Source: Phenylobacterium deserti (lineage in GTDB: Bacteria > Pseudomonadota > Alphaproteobacteria > Caulobacterales > Caulobacteraceae). Taken from it: a DNA stretch of 64,000 bases. The position numbers were made by a program, and so were the translations under genes. Positions 39,358-48,941 of this stretch are shown piece after piece (position 1 is the stretch's first letter; every line of letters starts with the position of its first letter). The DNA is taken from contig NZ_QFYR01000001.1 in the NCBI RefSeq assembly GCF_003254705.1, positions 1,798,001 to 1,862,000 of the forward strand, written 5' to 3'. The notes below the pieces were generated by a model, which did not search any database, was not told where the DNA came from, and was given only the letters and a program-made list of their open reading frames with translations.

Positions 39358-42300
39358 GCCTGACTGGGGACCGCGCGGGCCTGGAGGTCGCCCGCCCAGG
39401 CGGTGAGCGCCGCCTCGCCGGCGGTCAAGGCTGCGAGGAGCTCGTCGCCCAGGGTGACGACGCGCCCGGCGCGAATCTCCTCCTCCCGAGCTCGAGCCGC
39501 TTCGCCCAGGGCGCTCAGCCCGACCATGGCGGCGGTGCCGGCGATGCGGTGCGTCTTGGCGACCAGCGCCTCGGCGTCCTCGGCGGCGCGGGTCTCGGCG
39601 ATCAGGGTCTGGAACATGCCGATCATCCGCAGAGCGGCGGCCGGACCCATGGCTTCCAGCTGCTCGCGGGCGTGCCGGTCCGCTTCCCCGGCGCGGGGCT
39701 CGCTGGCGGGCGGGGCCGCGGGCGCCGATCCGCCGAGCCAGCGGCGCAGGGCCCGATCGAGGTCGTTGGGATCGAGCGGCTTGAGGAGGTGCTCGTTCAT
39801 GCCGGCCTCCAGGCAGGCAGCCACCTGCTCGGGGCCGCCGCTGGCCGTCAGGGCGAGGATGGGCTTGTTCCAGCCAGCGTCGCGCAGCTGGCGCGTGGCG
39901 GCCAAGCCGTCGAGCACCGGCATGTGGACATCCATCAGGATGAGGTCAAAGGCGCCGGAAATGGCGGCGGTCACCGCCTGAGCGCCGTCAGCCGCCACTT
40001 CGCACAGACAGGCGTGCTGGGACAGCAGCTCGCCGAGCAGTTCGCGGTTCAGCTCCACGTCGTCCACCACCAGCACGCGCCTGCCCGGAAACTGGGCGCG
40101 ACCTGAGCCCACCCGGCGGGGCCTGGCCGACTCCGCGCGGCCACGGGGCAGGGCGAGCTCGAACCAGAAGGTGGAGCCCAGGCCGATGTCACTGCGCACA
40201 CCCACGGAGCCGCCCATCAGCTCCACCAACTCGCGCGAGATGGCCAGGCCCAGGCCCGAGCCCCCGAACATGCGGGTCACCGAGCCGTCCGCCTGCGAGA
40301 AGCGCTTGAAGAGATGCGGCAGGCGGTCGGACGCGATGCCGACGCCCTGGTCGGTGACGCTGACGTGCACGCGGGCGGCGTCGCCCTCCAGCTGAGCGTT
40401 CACCCCGACCGTGATGGCGCCCTCAGCGGTGAACTTCACCGCATTGGACAGGAAGTTCAGCAGCACCTGCCGCAGGCGGAAAGCGTCGCCGACCAGCACG
40501 CCGGCGTCGTCGCCCTCGACCTTGAGCTCCAGCCGCTTCTCACGGGCCTGAGGCTCCACCATCGAGAGCGCTTCGGAGATCAGGTCGCCCATGCGGAACG
40601 GCTTGGCCTCCAGCGCCACGGCGCGGGCCTCTAGCTTGGAGAAGTCGAGGACGTCGTTGATCAGGGCGTTCAGGGCTTCGCCCGCGCTGCGGACCTGCAG
40701 CACGCGACGGCGGTCGGCGTCGGACAGCTCGCGGCTGTCGGCCAGCAGGCGTGAGAAGCCGATCACCCCATTCAACGGGGTGCGCAGCTCGTGGCTCATG
40801 TTGGCCAGGAAGACGGACTTCGCGCGGTTCGCCGCCTCGGCTGCGTCGCGGGCGTGGGCCAGCTCGGTCGCCATGGCGGCGAGTTCCTCGGTACGGTGTT
40901 CCAGCGCCGCCTGCGCCTCCTTGCGGGCGGTGAGGTCCTGCACTTGAGCGACGAAGTGGCTGGGCGCGCCGTTCGGCTCTCGCACCAGGGCCACCGACAG
41001 GTGCACCCAGACTACCTGGCCATCCTTGCGGAGGTAGCGTTTGTCGAGGCCGTAGCTGGGAGCCTGGCCGTCCATCAGCCGATCGATGTACGCCAGGTCG
41101 AGGGCGAGATCCTCCGGGTGGGTGATGGTCTGGAAGTCGAGGGCCAGAACCTCGTCCGCCGTGTAGCCGATCAGCTCGCAGAAGGCGGCGTTGACCTTGC
41201 TGAAGCGGCCCTCCAGCGTGACCAGCGCCATGCCGATGGAGGCGTGCGCGAAGGCGGTCTCGAACAGCTCGGTCTGCGCCTTCCGCTCGCTGATGTCGTG
41301 CATCAGGGCGGTGAACTGCCAACCGTCGGCGTCCCGCGTCGCCGTGGCGGCCAGCTCGGCGACGAACAGCTCGCCGTTCTTGCGGCGGGCGGGCACCTCG
41401 ATCCGCTTGTCGAGCACATGCGGCACGCCGGTGACCAGGAAGCGTTGCATGCCGGCGTCGTGAAGGTGGGCGTGGCCTGGCGGCACGATGAGATCGGTGA
41501 GCGGCGCGCCCACCGCCTCGGCCTCGCTCCAGCCGAAGGTGGCGGCGGCGAAGGGGTTCCAGTCGACGACCTTGCCGGCCTCGTCGATGGTGATGATGGC
41601 TTGCTGGGCGCCTCGCACGATGCGGCTGGCGCGCGCCTCGCTGGCTTCGAGCCGCGCTTCCAGACGGCGGCGCTCCGTGATGTCCCGGATGACGGCGACC
41701 AGCTCGCGGGGCTCGCCGTCCTCGCCGCGAACCAGACGCAGGCGGGTCTCAACCGGCACGCTGTGGCCGTCGCGGTGCATGGCCCGGTGCTGCAGGGTGG
41801 CTTCTTCCTGCCCGGCGGCCATGGCGGCGAAAGCGGCGAGCAGCTCCGGCTGGTCGTCGGGATGCACGAAGGCCTGGGCCGGGCGGCCGGACATCTCGGC
41901 GGGCGAGAAGCCCAGCAGGCGCGACACGGCGGGGGAGATGTAGTTGCTCGACCCGTCGAGGCGGATGCGGGTCACCACGTCCGCCATGTTGTCGGCCAGC
42001 AGGCGGTGCCGCTGTTCGCTGCGGACGATCTGCTGCACGGCGCGGCGCTGGGCGGTCACGTCCTGGACGATGCCGAACAGGGCGATGGCGCGGCCATGGC
42101 CGTCGCGCTCGGACGTGGCCTTGAGCATCACCTGCCGCAGCTCGCCGTCGGGGCGCTCGATCGAGAGCTCCGCTTCCACCAGCTCAGGGCTGGCCCGCAG
42201 CCGCGCCCCCAGGCCGCGGATTATCTCGCGGTCCTTGGGCGCATAGACCTCAAGCAGGCGTTCGATGTCGGGTGCGAAGGCGCCCGGCTCGAAGCCGTGC

Positions 42301-42914
42301 ATCCGGTAAAGCTCGTCCGACCACTCGACGGCGCCGGTGCGCAGGTCCTGGCGCCAGTGGCCAAGGCCGGTCATCGCCTCGGCCAGGGAGAGGAGGCGAG
42401 TGCGCTGGGACAGCGCCCGTTGCGCCCCTCCGGCGGCCAGGAGGTCCATGGCCGTCTGGGCGAGGGTGCGCAGGGTCTCGATCTCGGCTTCGCTGGGCGT
42501 TTCCCGGGGATCGGGCCCGAAAACGCATAGAGCGCCCAGGTTGCGACCTTCGCGGTCGGTCAGGGCCGCGCCGGCGTAGAAGCGGATGTAGGGCTCGCCG
42601 GTGACCGCCGGATTGTCGCGGAAGCGCGGGTCGTGGACGGCGTCGGTGACCACCAGCACGCCGTGCGGATCGGCGCGGATGGTGTGGTCGCAGAAGGCGA
42701 TCTCGCGCGGGGTCCACAGGGCGTCGAGCCCCACCCGGGCCTTGAGCCACTGGCGCTCGGCGTCGATCAGGGTGACCGCGCTCATGGGCGCGTTCAGCAG
42801 GCGCGCGGCGAGGGCGGCGAGGCGGTCGAGGCCGGGGTCCGGCGTGGACGGCTCGATCTGATAGGCGGCCAGCGCCGCCAGCCGCTGCGCGTCCGTGGGA
42901 TCGAGGGGAGGCAT
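39354..42914 (-). CDS. Multi-PAS hybrid sensor histidine kinase with receiver and Hpt domains
   Basis: This is an 1186-aa cytoplasmic sensor. A GAF domain (about 20-165) is followed by several PAS/PAC units (about 175-660, four visible). HisKA follows (His708 in NMSHELRTPLNGVIGFSR), then HATPase (GSGLGLAISRELVELMGG). A receiver with Asp995 (LILMDVHMPV) and a C-terminal Hpt with His1122 (KTHRIAGTAAMVGLSAL) complete an internal His-Asp-His relay like ArcB/BarA. ATG 42914 has AAGGAAGGAC. No membrane span is seen. Output regulator and signal are unknown. Confidence 0.93.
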   Translation of the reverse strand: MPPLDPTDAQRLAALAAYQIEPSTPDPGLDRLAALAARLLNAPMSAVTLIDAERQWLKARVGLDALWTPREIAFCDHTIRADPHGVLVVTDAVHDPRFRDNPAVTGEPYIRFYAGAALTDREGRNLGALCVFGPDPRETPSEAEIETLRTLAQTAMDLLAAGGAQRALSQRTRLLSLAEAMTGLGHWRQDLRTGAVEWSDELYRMHGFEPGAFAPDIERLLEVYAPKDREIIRGLGARLRASPELVEAELSIERPDGELRQVMLKATSERDGHGRAIALFGIVQDVTAQRRAVQQIVRSEQRHRLLADNMADVVTRIRLDGSSNYISPAVSRLLGFSPAEMSGRPAQAFVHPDDQPELLAAFAAMAAGQEEATLQHRAMHRDGHSVPVETRLRLVRGEDGEPRELVAVIRDITERRRLEARLEASEARASRIVRGAQQAIITIDEAGKVVDWNPFAAATFGWSEAEAVGAPLTDLIVPPGHAHLHDAGMQRFLVTGVPHVLDKRIEVPARRKNGELFVAELAATATRDADGWQFTALMHDISERKAQTELFETAFAHASIGMALVTLEGRFSKVNAAFCELIGYTADEVLALDFQTITHPEDLALDLAYIDRLMDGQAPSYGLDKRYLRKDGQVVWVHLSVALVREPNGAPSHFVAQVQDLTARKEAQAALEHRTEELAAMATELAHARDAAEAANRAKSVFLANMSHELRTPLNGVIGFSRLLADSRELSDADRRRVLQVRSAGEALNALINDVLDFSKLEARAVALEAKPFRMGDLISEALSMVEPQAREKRLELKVEGDDAGVLVGDAFRLRQVLLNFLSNAVKFTAEGAITVGVNAQLEGDAARVHVSVTDQGVGIASDRLPHLFKRFSQADGSVTRMFGGSGLGLAISRELVELMGGSVGVRSDIGLGSTFWFELALPRGRAESARPRRVGSGRAQFPGRRVLVVDDVELNRELLGELLSQHACLCEVAADGAQAVTAAISGAFDLILMDVHMPVLDGLAATRQLRDAGWNKPILALTASGGPEQVAACLEAGMNEHLLKPLDPNDLDRALRRWLGGSAPAAPPASEPRAGEADRHAREQLEAMGPAAALRMIGMFQTLIAETRAAEDAEALVAKTHRIAGTAAMVGLSALGEAARAREEEIRAGRVVTLGDELLAALTAGEAALTAWAGDLQARAVPSQA

Positions 42915-42949
42915 GTCCTTCCTTCCGCCGCGCCCGGCGAACTGTCGCC

Positions 42950-43756
42950 CTATTCCGAAGCCGCGCGGCTTTCCGTCGCATGCAAAAGGCCGGCCGCGAC
43001 ACGGGCTTGGAGGTCCAGCGCGTTCGCCGCCGCCGCGCCGGAGGTGGTGTTGTCGAACACGCACCAGACCTCGCCAGGGCGGACCTGCAGCTCCGAGGCC
43101 AACGCCTGAAGCTGGGTCTCGTCATATGCCGAGTAGTACATCCGCGGCGAGCCGTGCCAGCGCCAGTAGGCCAGCCCGCTCCAGCCGCCTGGCCGCGCCG
43201 CCGCTTCGCTGAGGGCTGGATCGGCCGCCGCTCGCGCGACACGGAAGCCGGCCAGCATGGCGTCGGCGTCAGCTTCGAACCAGCTGGCGTGCCGTGGCTC
43301 GCAGACGACCGGGCCCGACCAATGCTCGCGCAGTGCGGTCCAGAACCGCTTGGCTAGCGGAGCTTCGAATACCAGGCTGGGCGGCAGCTGCACCAGCAGG
43401 GGGCCCAGCTTGTCACCCAGCGGCTCGGCCTCGACACGGAAAGCGGCGAGGGCCGCGTCGGCGTCAACCAGACGGGCGGCGTGGGTGATCGCGCGCGGCA
43501 GCTTCAGGGCGAAGCGGAAGTGCGCCGGGGTCTGGGCGGCCCAGCGTTCATAGGTGCTGGTCCGATGGCTGCGGTAGAATGTGCTGTTGATCTCAACGGC
43601 GTCGAAGCGGCCGGCGTAGCGCTCGAGCCCCGAGCCTTCCGCGGGGAATTGCTCCGCCACCGCTCGGGGGATCGCCCATCCTGCCGTCGCGATCCGAACC
43701 CGAGGCGCCATACCCAAGCAACGCTCAAGCTGGAGGCGGGTTCGAGGGCCCGCCAT
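42950..43756 (-). CDS. DUF72-family protein (TIM-barrel fold)
   Basis: The 268-aa protein of the DUF72/YecE family shows VRIATAGWAIPRAVAEQFPA at the start of the barrel, RFDAVEINSTFYRSHRTSTY, RFALKLPRAITHAARL, LLVQLPPSLVF and a C-terminal CVFDNTTSGAAAANALDL. Function is unknown. ATG 43756 has AAGGAGC six bases upstream and is preferred; ATG 43711 is the shorter family-like start. It is 35 bp upstream of the hybrid kinase gene on the same strand, so they may share a transcript. Confidence 0.88.
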   Translation of the reverse strand: MAGPRTRLQLERCLGMAPRVRIATAGWAIPRAVAEQFPAEGSGLERYAGRFDAVEINSTFYRSHRTSTYERWAAQTPAHFRFALKLPRAITHAARLVDADAALAAFRVEAEPLGDKLGPLLVQLPPSLVFEAPLAKRFWTALREHWSGPVVCEPRHASWFEADADAMLAGFRVARAAADPALSEAAARPGGWSGLAYWRWHGSPRMYYSAYDETQLQALASELQVRPGEVWCVFDNTTSGAAAANALDLQARVAAGLLHATESRAASE

Positions 43757-43787
43757 TAGAGAGCTCCTTCGTCTTGCAGCGCCCATG

Positions 43788-43820
43788 AGAAAGGGCGGCT
43801 CCCCGGGGGAGCCGCCCTTC
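43788..43820 (-). terminator. Intrinsic terminator of the Ala/Thr/Ser-rich protein gene
   Basis: Arms 43791-43804 (AAGGGCGGCTCCCC) and 43806-43819 are perfect 14-bp complements around one base. Read leftward it is followed by TTTCTC. It lies 25 bp after the stop of the gene at 43845-44825. Confidence 0.75.
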
Positions 43821-43844
43821 GCCCGTCAGGGAAGGCGCGCCGGG

Positions 43845-44825
43845 TTACGGCACGGCGGTCCCCGAAGCGGTGTTCGGCGTGATCCCATCAGCCGGCGCGC
43901 CCTGGGCGGTGGCCGGGTCGGCCGGAAGGGTCGGGGGCGTGCCGGGCAGGGCGCCGCCGGTGGTGGCCGGCTCCTGAGCCATGGTGGCCGGGGTCGAGGC
44001 CGAGGTGCTCGGCGCGATCGGCTCGGCCGTCATGCCGGGCGTGGCGGCGGTGGGCGCCGAGCCGTCAATGGTGGCCGAGTAGGGCTGCGGACCAGCCGGC
44101 AGGGTGGCGCTGGCGTTCACGCCGGCGTCCACGGCGCTGGCGCTGGAGGCAGGAACCGCCGGGCGCACTCGGGCCGTCGTGGCCCGGGTCGAGCTGCTGG
44201 TCCGGGCCGAAGCGTCCACGCCGGACGTGGTCGCGGCCGGGAGGGTCGGCTGCAAGGTGTTGGCCGCCAGCTGCTGCCCGCCGGCCGAGCCGCCGTTCAG
44301 GGCCGAGGCGGAGGTGGAGGTGGTGGTCGAGGCCGAAGCGACGCCGCCGGCCGTGGCCGCCGCCGTGGCGTCCAGGGCGCCCGGGGTCAGCTGGGCCACC
44401 TGCTGGTTGTCGTCGGCGCCGCGGGTTGCGTACCAGCCGGCCGCGCCGAGCGCCGCCACCGCCGCCAGGCCGGCGGCCACAGCGCCGGCGGGCACGCCGC
44501 TGCGCTTCTTGACGGCCACGCGCTTGCCGACGGGGGCGGCATGAGTGGTGGTCGAGGTCTCGTGAACGGTGCGGTCGGCGGCGTAGGCGCGCTCGCCCGC
44601 CATCGACTCGCTGGTCATCACCGCGGGCGCCGGGTCGGCAATGGGCGCAGCAGGAGCGGCGGTCACGGAAGCGCGAGCCGCCGGTGCGGTCGCCGCAGCG
44701 GGAGCCGCCGCGCGGGAGGCGCCGCCGAAGCCGCGCTTCTTTTTCTTGCCCTGTTCCCAGATCGGGGTCGCTGCGAACAGCGGGGCGTCGTTCGAGTTGT
44801 CGGTGCCGGAATAATCAACAGCCAT
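43845..44825 (-). CDS. Ala/Thr/Ser-rich single-span membrane protein, unknown function
   Basis: The 326-aa protein begins MAVDYSGTDNSNDAPLFAAT and has a short conserved-looking N-terminus with a basic cluster (EQGKKKKRGFGG). A low-complexity Ala linker, one membrane segment at about 112-132 (after VKKRSG) and a ~190-residue Ala/Thr/Ser/Pro-rich, probably disordered and periplasmic tail follow. No enzymatic domain is visible. ATG 44825 has GGAGGGAC upstream; the frame to 44912 is rejected. A strong terminator follows. The layout suggests an envelope-spanning linker, by inference only. Confidence 0.7.
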   Translation of the reverse strand: MAVDYSGTDNSNDAPLFAATPIWEQGKKKKRGFGGASRAAAPAAATAPAARASVTAAPAAPIADPAPAVMTSESMAGERAYAADRTVHETSTTTHAAPVGKRVAVKKRSGVPAGAVAAGLAAVAALGAAGWYATRGADDNQQVAQLTPGALDATAAATAGGVASASTTTSTSASALNGGSAGGQQLAANTLQPTLPAATTSGVDASARTSSSTRATTARVRPAVPASSASAVDAGVNASATLPAGPQPYSATIDGSAPTAATPGMTAEPIAPSTSASTPATMAQEPATTGGALPGTPPTLPADPATAQGAPADGITPNTASGTAVP

Positions 44826-45166
44826 TTTCAGTCCCTCCAGGGCAGTGTCGCCAAGACCAAACGGGAGGCTGTTCAGAACGGTTCCGTTACCGACAAGTGC
44901 AAGCGGAGCCATTGGTGACTTTGTGGCAAGGCCTGAAGTCTGGCCGTCGTTTCGATGCTGGTCGTGCTCTGCTCGGCATTACAGGGTGATGTGCTGAGAA
45001 CGTGCCCGAAGACCTGATCTGTTGTGGCGGCTTTCTGGCGCAGCTCGTCACGAAATGACCTTATTCTCGCCTTGGCCGAACCCGGTGCGGCCAAACGCCT
45101 GTTTGTCCGCCTTGACCGCCCCGCCGCCCGCCCCCCAAGCTGGATCCCTTGAGGCTGGAGGATTGG
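44826..45166. other. Intergenic interval between divergent genes
   Basis: These 341 bases lie between the Ala/Thr/Ser-rich protein gene (leftward) and the acyl-CoA synthetase gene (rightward). They should hold both promoters. I see no gene, RNA hairpin with T-tract or strong operator; an in-frame leader to 44912 is upstream extension only. Confidence 0.4.
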
Positions 45167-46954
45167 ATGGCGCTGAAGGCTAGGCTCCAACGCGAGTGGC
45201 GTTTTGTGCGTGGGCTCCGCCGCACCCTGGGCCGGGTGAAGTCGATCTCGCTCGATAGTCCCAACCTGATCTGCGACGACCTGGAAGCGGCCGTCGCCGA
45301 GCACCGGGACCGCCCGGCGATCACCTTCGAGGGCCGGACCCTGACCTATGGCGAGTTGGACGCCATGGCGAACCGCTTCGCCCACTGGGCCAAGAGCCAG
45401 GGGCTGCGCCGCGGCCAGACAGTGGCGCTTTTCATGCCCAATCGGATCGAGTACTTCGCGGTCTGGTACGGCCTCTCCAAGGTCGGCGTGGTCACCGCCC
45501 TGATCAACAACCAGTTGGCCGGCCTGCCGCTCGCCCACTGTCTGAACATCTGCGGCGCCAACCACGTGATCGTGGACGCAGAAACCTCGCCGGTGTTCGA
45601 AGCGGCCAGGCCGCTCAACGAGCGCACCCTGACGCAATGGGTGCTGGGCCGCGCCGTGGGCGGCCAGCGGGACCTGGGACAGGCGCTGAAGAGCTGCAGC
45701 AGCCTGGCGCCGGACCGAGCGCTGCGCGAGGACATGCGGGCGCGGGACACGGCGCTCTACATCTTCACCTCGGGCACCACGGGCATGCCCAAGGCGGCGC
45801 GGATCACCCACGTGCGGGCCCAGCTCTACATGCGCGGGTTCGCCGGCTCGACCGGCTCCAACGCCAACGACCGCATCTACGTCGCACTGCCGCTCTATCA
45901 CGCGACGGGCGGGCTCTGCGCCCTGGGCGCGGCGTTCCTGAACGGCGGCTCTGTGTTCCTGCGCAAGCGGTTCTCGGCCACTCACTTCTGGGAAGAGGCG
46001 GCGGCCGAGGGCTGCACCATGTTCGTCTACATCGGCGAGCTGTGCCGTTACCTGGTGAACCAGCCGGAAAGTGAAGCCGAGACGCGGCACAAGATCCGCA
46101 TGGCGTTCGGCAACGGCCTGCGTCCTGACATCTGGCCGGTGATGAAGCAGCGGTTCCGGATCCCGGAGATCCTGGAGTTCTACGGCTCCACCGAAGGCAA
46201 CGTTTCCCTGTTCAACTTTGATGGCCGGGAAGGCGCGGTCGGTCGGGTCCCGAAGTGGCTGCGCAACCGGTTCAACATTCGGGTCATCCAGTTCGACGTG
46301 GAGAACGAGAAGCCGATCCGCGGGCCCAACGGGTTCTGCATCGAGTGCGGCCCGGGGCAGGTGGGCGAGTGCATCGGCAAGATCGGCGGCGAAGCGCGGG
46401 CCGAGTTCTCCGGCTATGTGGACAAGGCGGCGTCGGAGAAGAAGGTCCTGCGAGACGTCTTCGAGAAAGGCGACGCCTGGTTCGCCACCGGCGACCTGAT
46501 GCGGCTGGACGCCGACGGCTACCTCTATTTCATCGACCGGATCGGCGACACCTTCCGCTGGAAGGGCGAGAACGTCTCCACCAACGAAGTGGCCGAGCGG
46601 CTGCAAGCGGCGCCCGGGGTGCTGCAGGCCAATGTCTATGGCGTGGAGGTGGAGGGGACCGATGGGCGAGCCGGCATGGCGGCGCTGGTGGTCGACCCCG
46701 CGTTCGACATCAAGGCGTTCGGCGACCACGTGACGCGCGAACTGCCCACCTTCGCCCAGCCGCTGTTTGTGCGCATCCTGCCGGCCATCGAGACCACCGG
46801 CACTTTCAAGCTGAGGAAGATGGACCTGGTCGCCGACGGCTTCGATCCGGGTAAGATCAAGGAGCCGCTCTACTTTCATGACCCCAAGAAGGGCTATGTG
46901 AAGTGCACCAAGGCCGTGCACGAGAAGATCGTCACGGGAACGGTGAAGGTCTGA
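45167..46954 (+). CDS. Long-chain acyl-CoA synthetase, FATP/FadD-like
   Basis: The 595-aa ATP-dependent enzyme activates fatty acids to acyl-CoA. The AMP-binding motif [16 protein letters not shown] lies at about 198-213, [12 protein letters not shown] at the adenylate site, and [20 protein letters not shown] with [15 protein letters not shown] in the C-terminal domain. The ending [15 protein letters not shown] carries the catalytic Lys and matches the very-long-chain/FATP group. ATG 45167 has GGAGG five bases upstream, so the TTG at 45149 is not needed. It is followed by uvrC, 85 bp away. Confidence 0.93.
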   Translation: MALKARLQREWRFVRGLRRTLGRVKSISLDSPNLICDDLEAAVAEHRDRPAITFEGRTLTYGELDAMANRFAHWAKSQGLRRGQTVALFMPNRIEYFAVWYGLSKVGVVTALINNQLAGLPLAHCLNICGANHVIVDAETSPVFEAARPLNERTLTQWVLGRAVGGQRDLGQALKSCSSLAPDRALREDMRARDTALYIFTSGTTGMPKAARITHVRAQLYMRGFAGSTGSNANDRIYVALPLYHATGGLCALGAAFLNGGSVFLRKRFSATHFWEEAAAEGCTMFVYIGELCRYLVNQPESEAETRHKIRMAFGNGLRPDIWPVMKQRFRIPEILEFYGSTEGNVSLFNFDGREGAVGRVPKWLRNRFNIRVIQFDVENEKPIRGPNGFCIECGPGQVGECIGKIGGEARAEFSGYVDKAASEKKVLRDVFEKGDAWFATGDLMRLDADGYLYFIDRIGDTFRWKGENVSTNEVAERLQAAPGVLQANVYGVEVEGTDGRAGMAALVVDPAFDIKAFGDHVTRELPTFAQPLFVRILPAIETTGTFKLRKMDLVADGFDPGKIKEPLYFHDPKKGYVKCTKAVHEKIVTGTVKV

Positions 46955-47039
46955 AGAGGCCCACCGGCGGCAGGGCGATGGGAGGGTTGCGACGTCGCAG
47001 GACCTGCCACGCCCGCCGTTCCGGCCTATATGTGGCCCC

Positions 47040-48902
47040 ATGCTGGAAACTGCCGCCGCGCCCTTGAAGGGCGCCGCCCTGATCAAGGACGAGGTCAAGC
47101 GCCTGCCCGACGCCCCCGGGGTCTACCGGATGTTCGGCGAGGACGGCGAGGTGCTGTACGTCGGCAAGGCGCGCAGCCTGAAGAAGCGCGTAACCCAGTA
47201 CGCGCAAGGCCGCTTCCACACGCAGCGCATCGCGCACATGGTGGACCTGACGCGCTCCATGGAGTTCGTCACCACCCGCACCGAGACCGACGCCCTGCTG
47301 CTCGAGATCAACCTGATCAAGCAGCTGAAGCCGCGCTTCAACGTCCTGCTGCGCGACGACAAGAGCTTTCCCGAAATCCTGATCCGGCGCGATCACGAGG
47401 CGCCGCAGCTGCGCAAGCACCGGGGCGCGCACACCATCAAGGGCGACTACTTCGGCCCGTTCGCCAGCGCCTGGGCGGTGAACCGGACCCTGAACACTCT
47501 CCAGAAAGCGTTTCTGCTGCGCTCGTGCACGGACAGCGTCTACGAGAGCCGCACGCGGCCCTGCATGCTGCACCAGATCCGCCGCTGTTCGGCGCCCTGC
47601 ACCGGCCTGATCAGCCAGGACGACTACCAGGGCCTGGTGGACCAGGCGGAAGCGTTCCTGCGCGGCAAGAGCCGGGCGGTGATGGCGCGCATGGCCGAGG
47701 AGATGCAGGCGGCGGCCGAGGACCTGGAGTTCGAGCGGGCGGCGCGCCTGCGCGACCGGGTGCGGGCGCTCGCCTCCATCGCCCAGGAGCAGCAGATCAA
47801 TCCCGAGACCGTGGATGAGGCGGACGTCTTCGCCCTGCATGCCGAGGGCGGGCAGGCCTGCGTGCAGGTGTTCTTCTTCCGGGCCGGCCAGAACTGGGGC
47901 AACCGCGCCTACTTCCCCCGCGTCGACAAGTCGGACGAGGACGTGGACGTGATGAGCGCCTTCCTCGGCCAGTTCTATGACGACAAGCCGATCCCGCGAC
48001 AGATCCTGCTGAACATCGAGCCGGCGGAGAAGGAACTGCTGGCCGAGGCCTTCTGCCAGAAGAGCGGGCGCAAGGTGGAGATCAACCGGCCGCAGCGCGG
48101 CGAGAAGCGGCAGCTGGTGGACCACGCCCTAACCAACGCCCGCGAGGCGCTGGGCCGCAAGATGGCGGAAAGCTCGGCGCAGTCGAAGCTGCTGGCCGGC
48201 GTCTGCGAAGCCTTCGGCCTGGACGGCCCGCCCGAGCGGATCGAAGTCTACGACAACAGCCACATCATGGGGACCAATGCGGTCGGCGGCATGATCGTGG
48301 CGGGGCCGGAAGGCTTCCAGAAGAGCCAGTACCGCAAGTTCAACATCAAGAGCACCGAACTCACGCCCGGAGACGACTTCGGGATGATGAAGGAGGTGCT
48401 GCGCCGCCGGTTCGGCCGGCTGGTGAAGGAAGAGGAAGAGGGCTCCCAAGCGATCCGCCCGGACTTGGTGCTGATCGACGGCGGCCAGGGGCAGGTAGCG
48501 GCGGTGATGGAGATCATGGCCGACCTGGGCGTGGACGACATTCCGGTGGTGGGGGTCGCCAAGGGGCCGGACCGCGATGCGGGGCTGGAGCGGTTCTACA
48601 TTCCCGGCAAGCCGTACTTCATGCTCGAGCCGAAAAGCCCGGTTCTCTACTACCTGCAGCGGCTGCGCGACGAAGCGCACCGGTTCGCCATCGGGAGCCA
48701 CCGGACCCGCCGGTCCATGGACCTGAAGAAGAACCCTTTGGACGAGATCGAAGGCGTGGGACCGGGCCGCAAGCGCGCCCTGCTGCATGCGTTCGGGTCG
48801 GCGCGTGGGGTGTCCCGCGCCTCCGTGGAGGACCTGGCCAAGGTGGACGGCGTCAATCTGGCGCTCGCCCAGCGCATTTTCGACTTCTTCCGGAAGTCAT
48901 AG
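47040..48902 (+). CDS. uvrC: UvrABC excision nuclease subunit C
   Basis: The 620-aa nucleotide-excision-repair nuclease makes both incisions around a lesion with UvrB. The GIY-YIG domain ([20 protein letters not shown]) is near residues 20-100. The UvrB-interacting UVR region ([20 protein letters not shown]) lies near 215-250. The RNase-H-like domain has [19 protein letters not shown] and [14 protein letters not shown], and a helix-hairpin-helix pair closes the C-terminus ([20 protein letters not shown]). Length matches the family. ATG 47040 is the only good start. Confidence 0.97.
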   Translation: MLETAAAPLKGAALIKDEVKRLPDAPGVYRMFGEDGEVLYVGKARSLKKRVTQYAQGRFHTQRIAHMVDLTRSMEFVTTRTETDALLLEINLIKQLKPRFNVLLRDDKSFPEILIRRDHEAPQLRKHRGAHTIKGDYFGPFASAWAVNRTLNTLQKAFLLRSCTDSVYESRTRPCMLHQIRRCSAPCTGLISQDDYQGLVDQAEAFLRGKSRAVMARMAEEMQAAAEDLEFERAARLRDRVRALASIAQEQQINPETVDEADVFALHAEGGQACVQVFFFRAGQNWGNRAYFPRVDKSDEDVDVMSAFLGQFYDDKPIPRQILLNIEPAEKELLAEAFCQKSGRKVEINRPQRGEKRQLVDHALTNAREALGRKMAESSAQSKLLAGVCEAFGLDGPPERIEVYDNSHIMGTNAVGGMIVAGPEGFQKSQYRKFNIKSTELTPGDDFGMMKEVLRRRFGRLVKEEEEGSQAIRPDLVLIDGGQGQVAAVMEIMADLGVDDIPVVGVAKGPDRDAGLERFYIPGKPYFMLEPKSPVLYYLQRLRDEAHRFAIGSHRTRRSMDLKKNPLDEIEGVGPGRKRALLHAFGSARGVSRASVEDLAKVDGVNLALAQRIFDFFRKS

Positions 48903-48941
48903 ATTGCCGTTCCTTCGCGCAGCCCTGGAGGCTCACTCCCG

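Noticed and set aside
44873..47098. 741-codon minus-strand open frame
   Set aside because: Antisense to the acyl-CoA synthetase gene; no recognisable domain, typical high-GC shadow.
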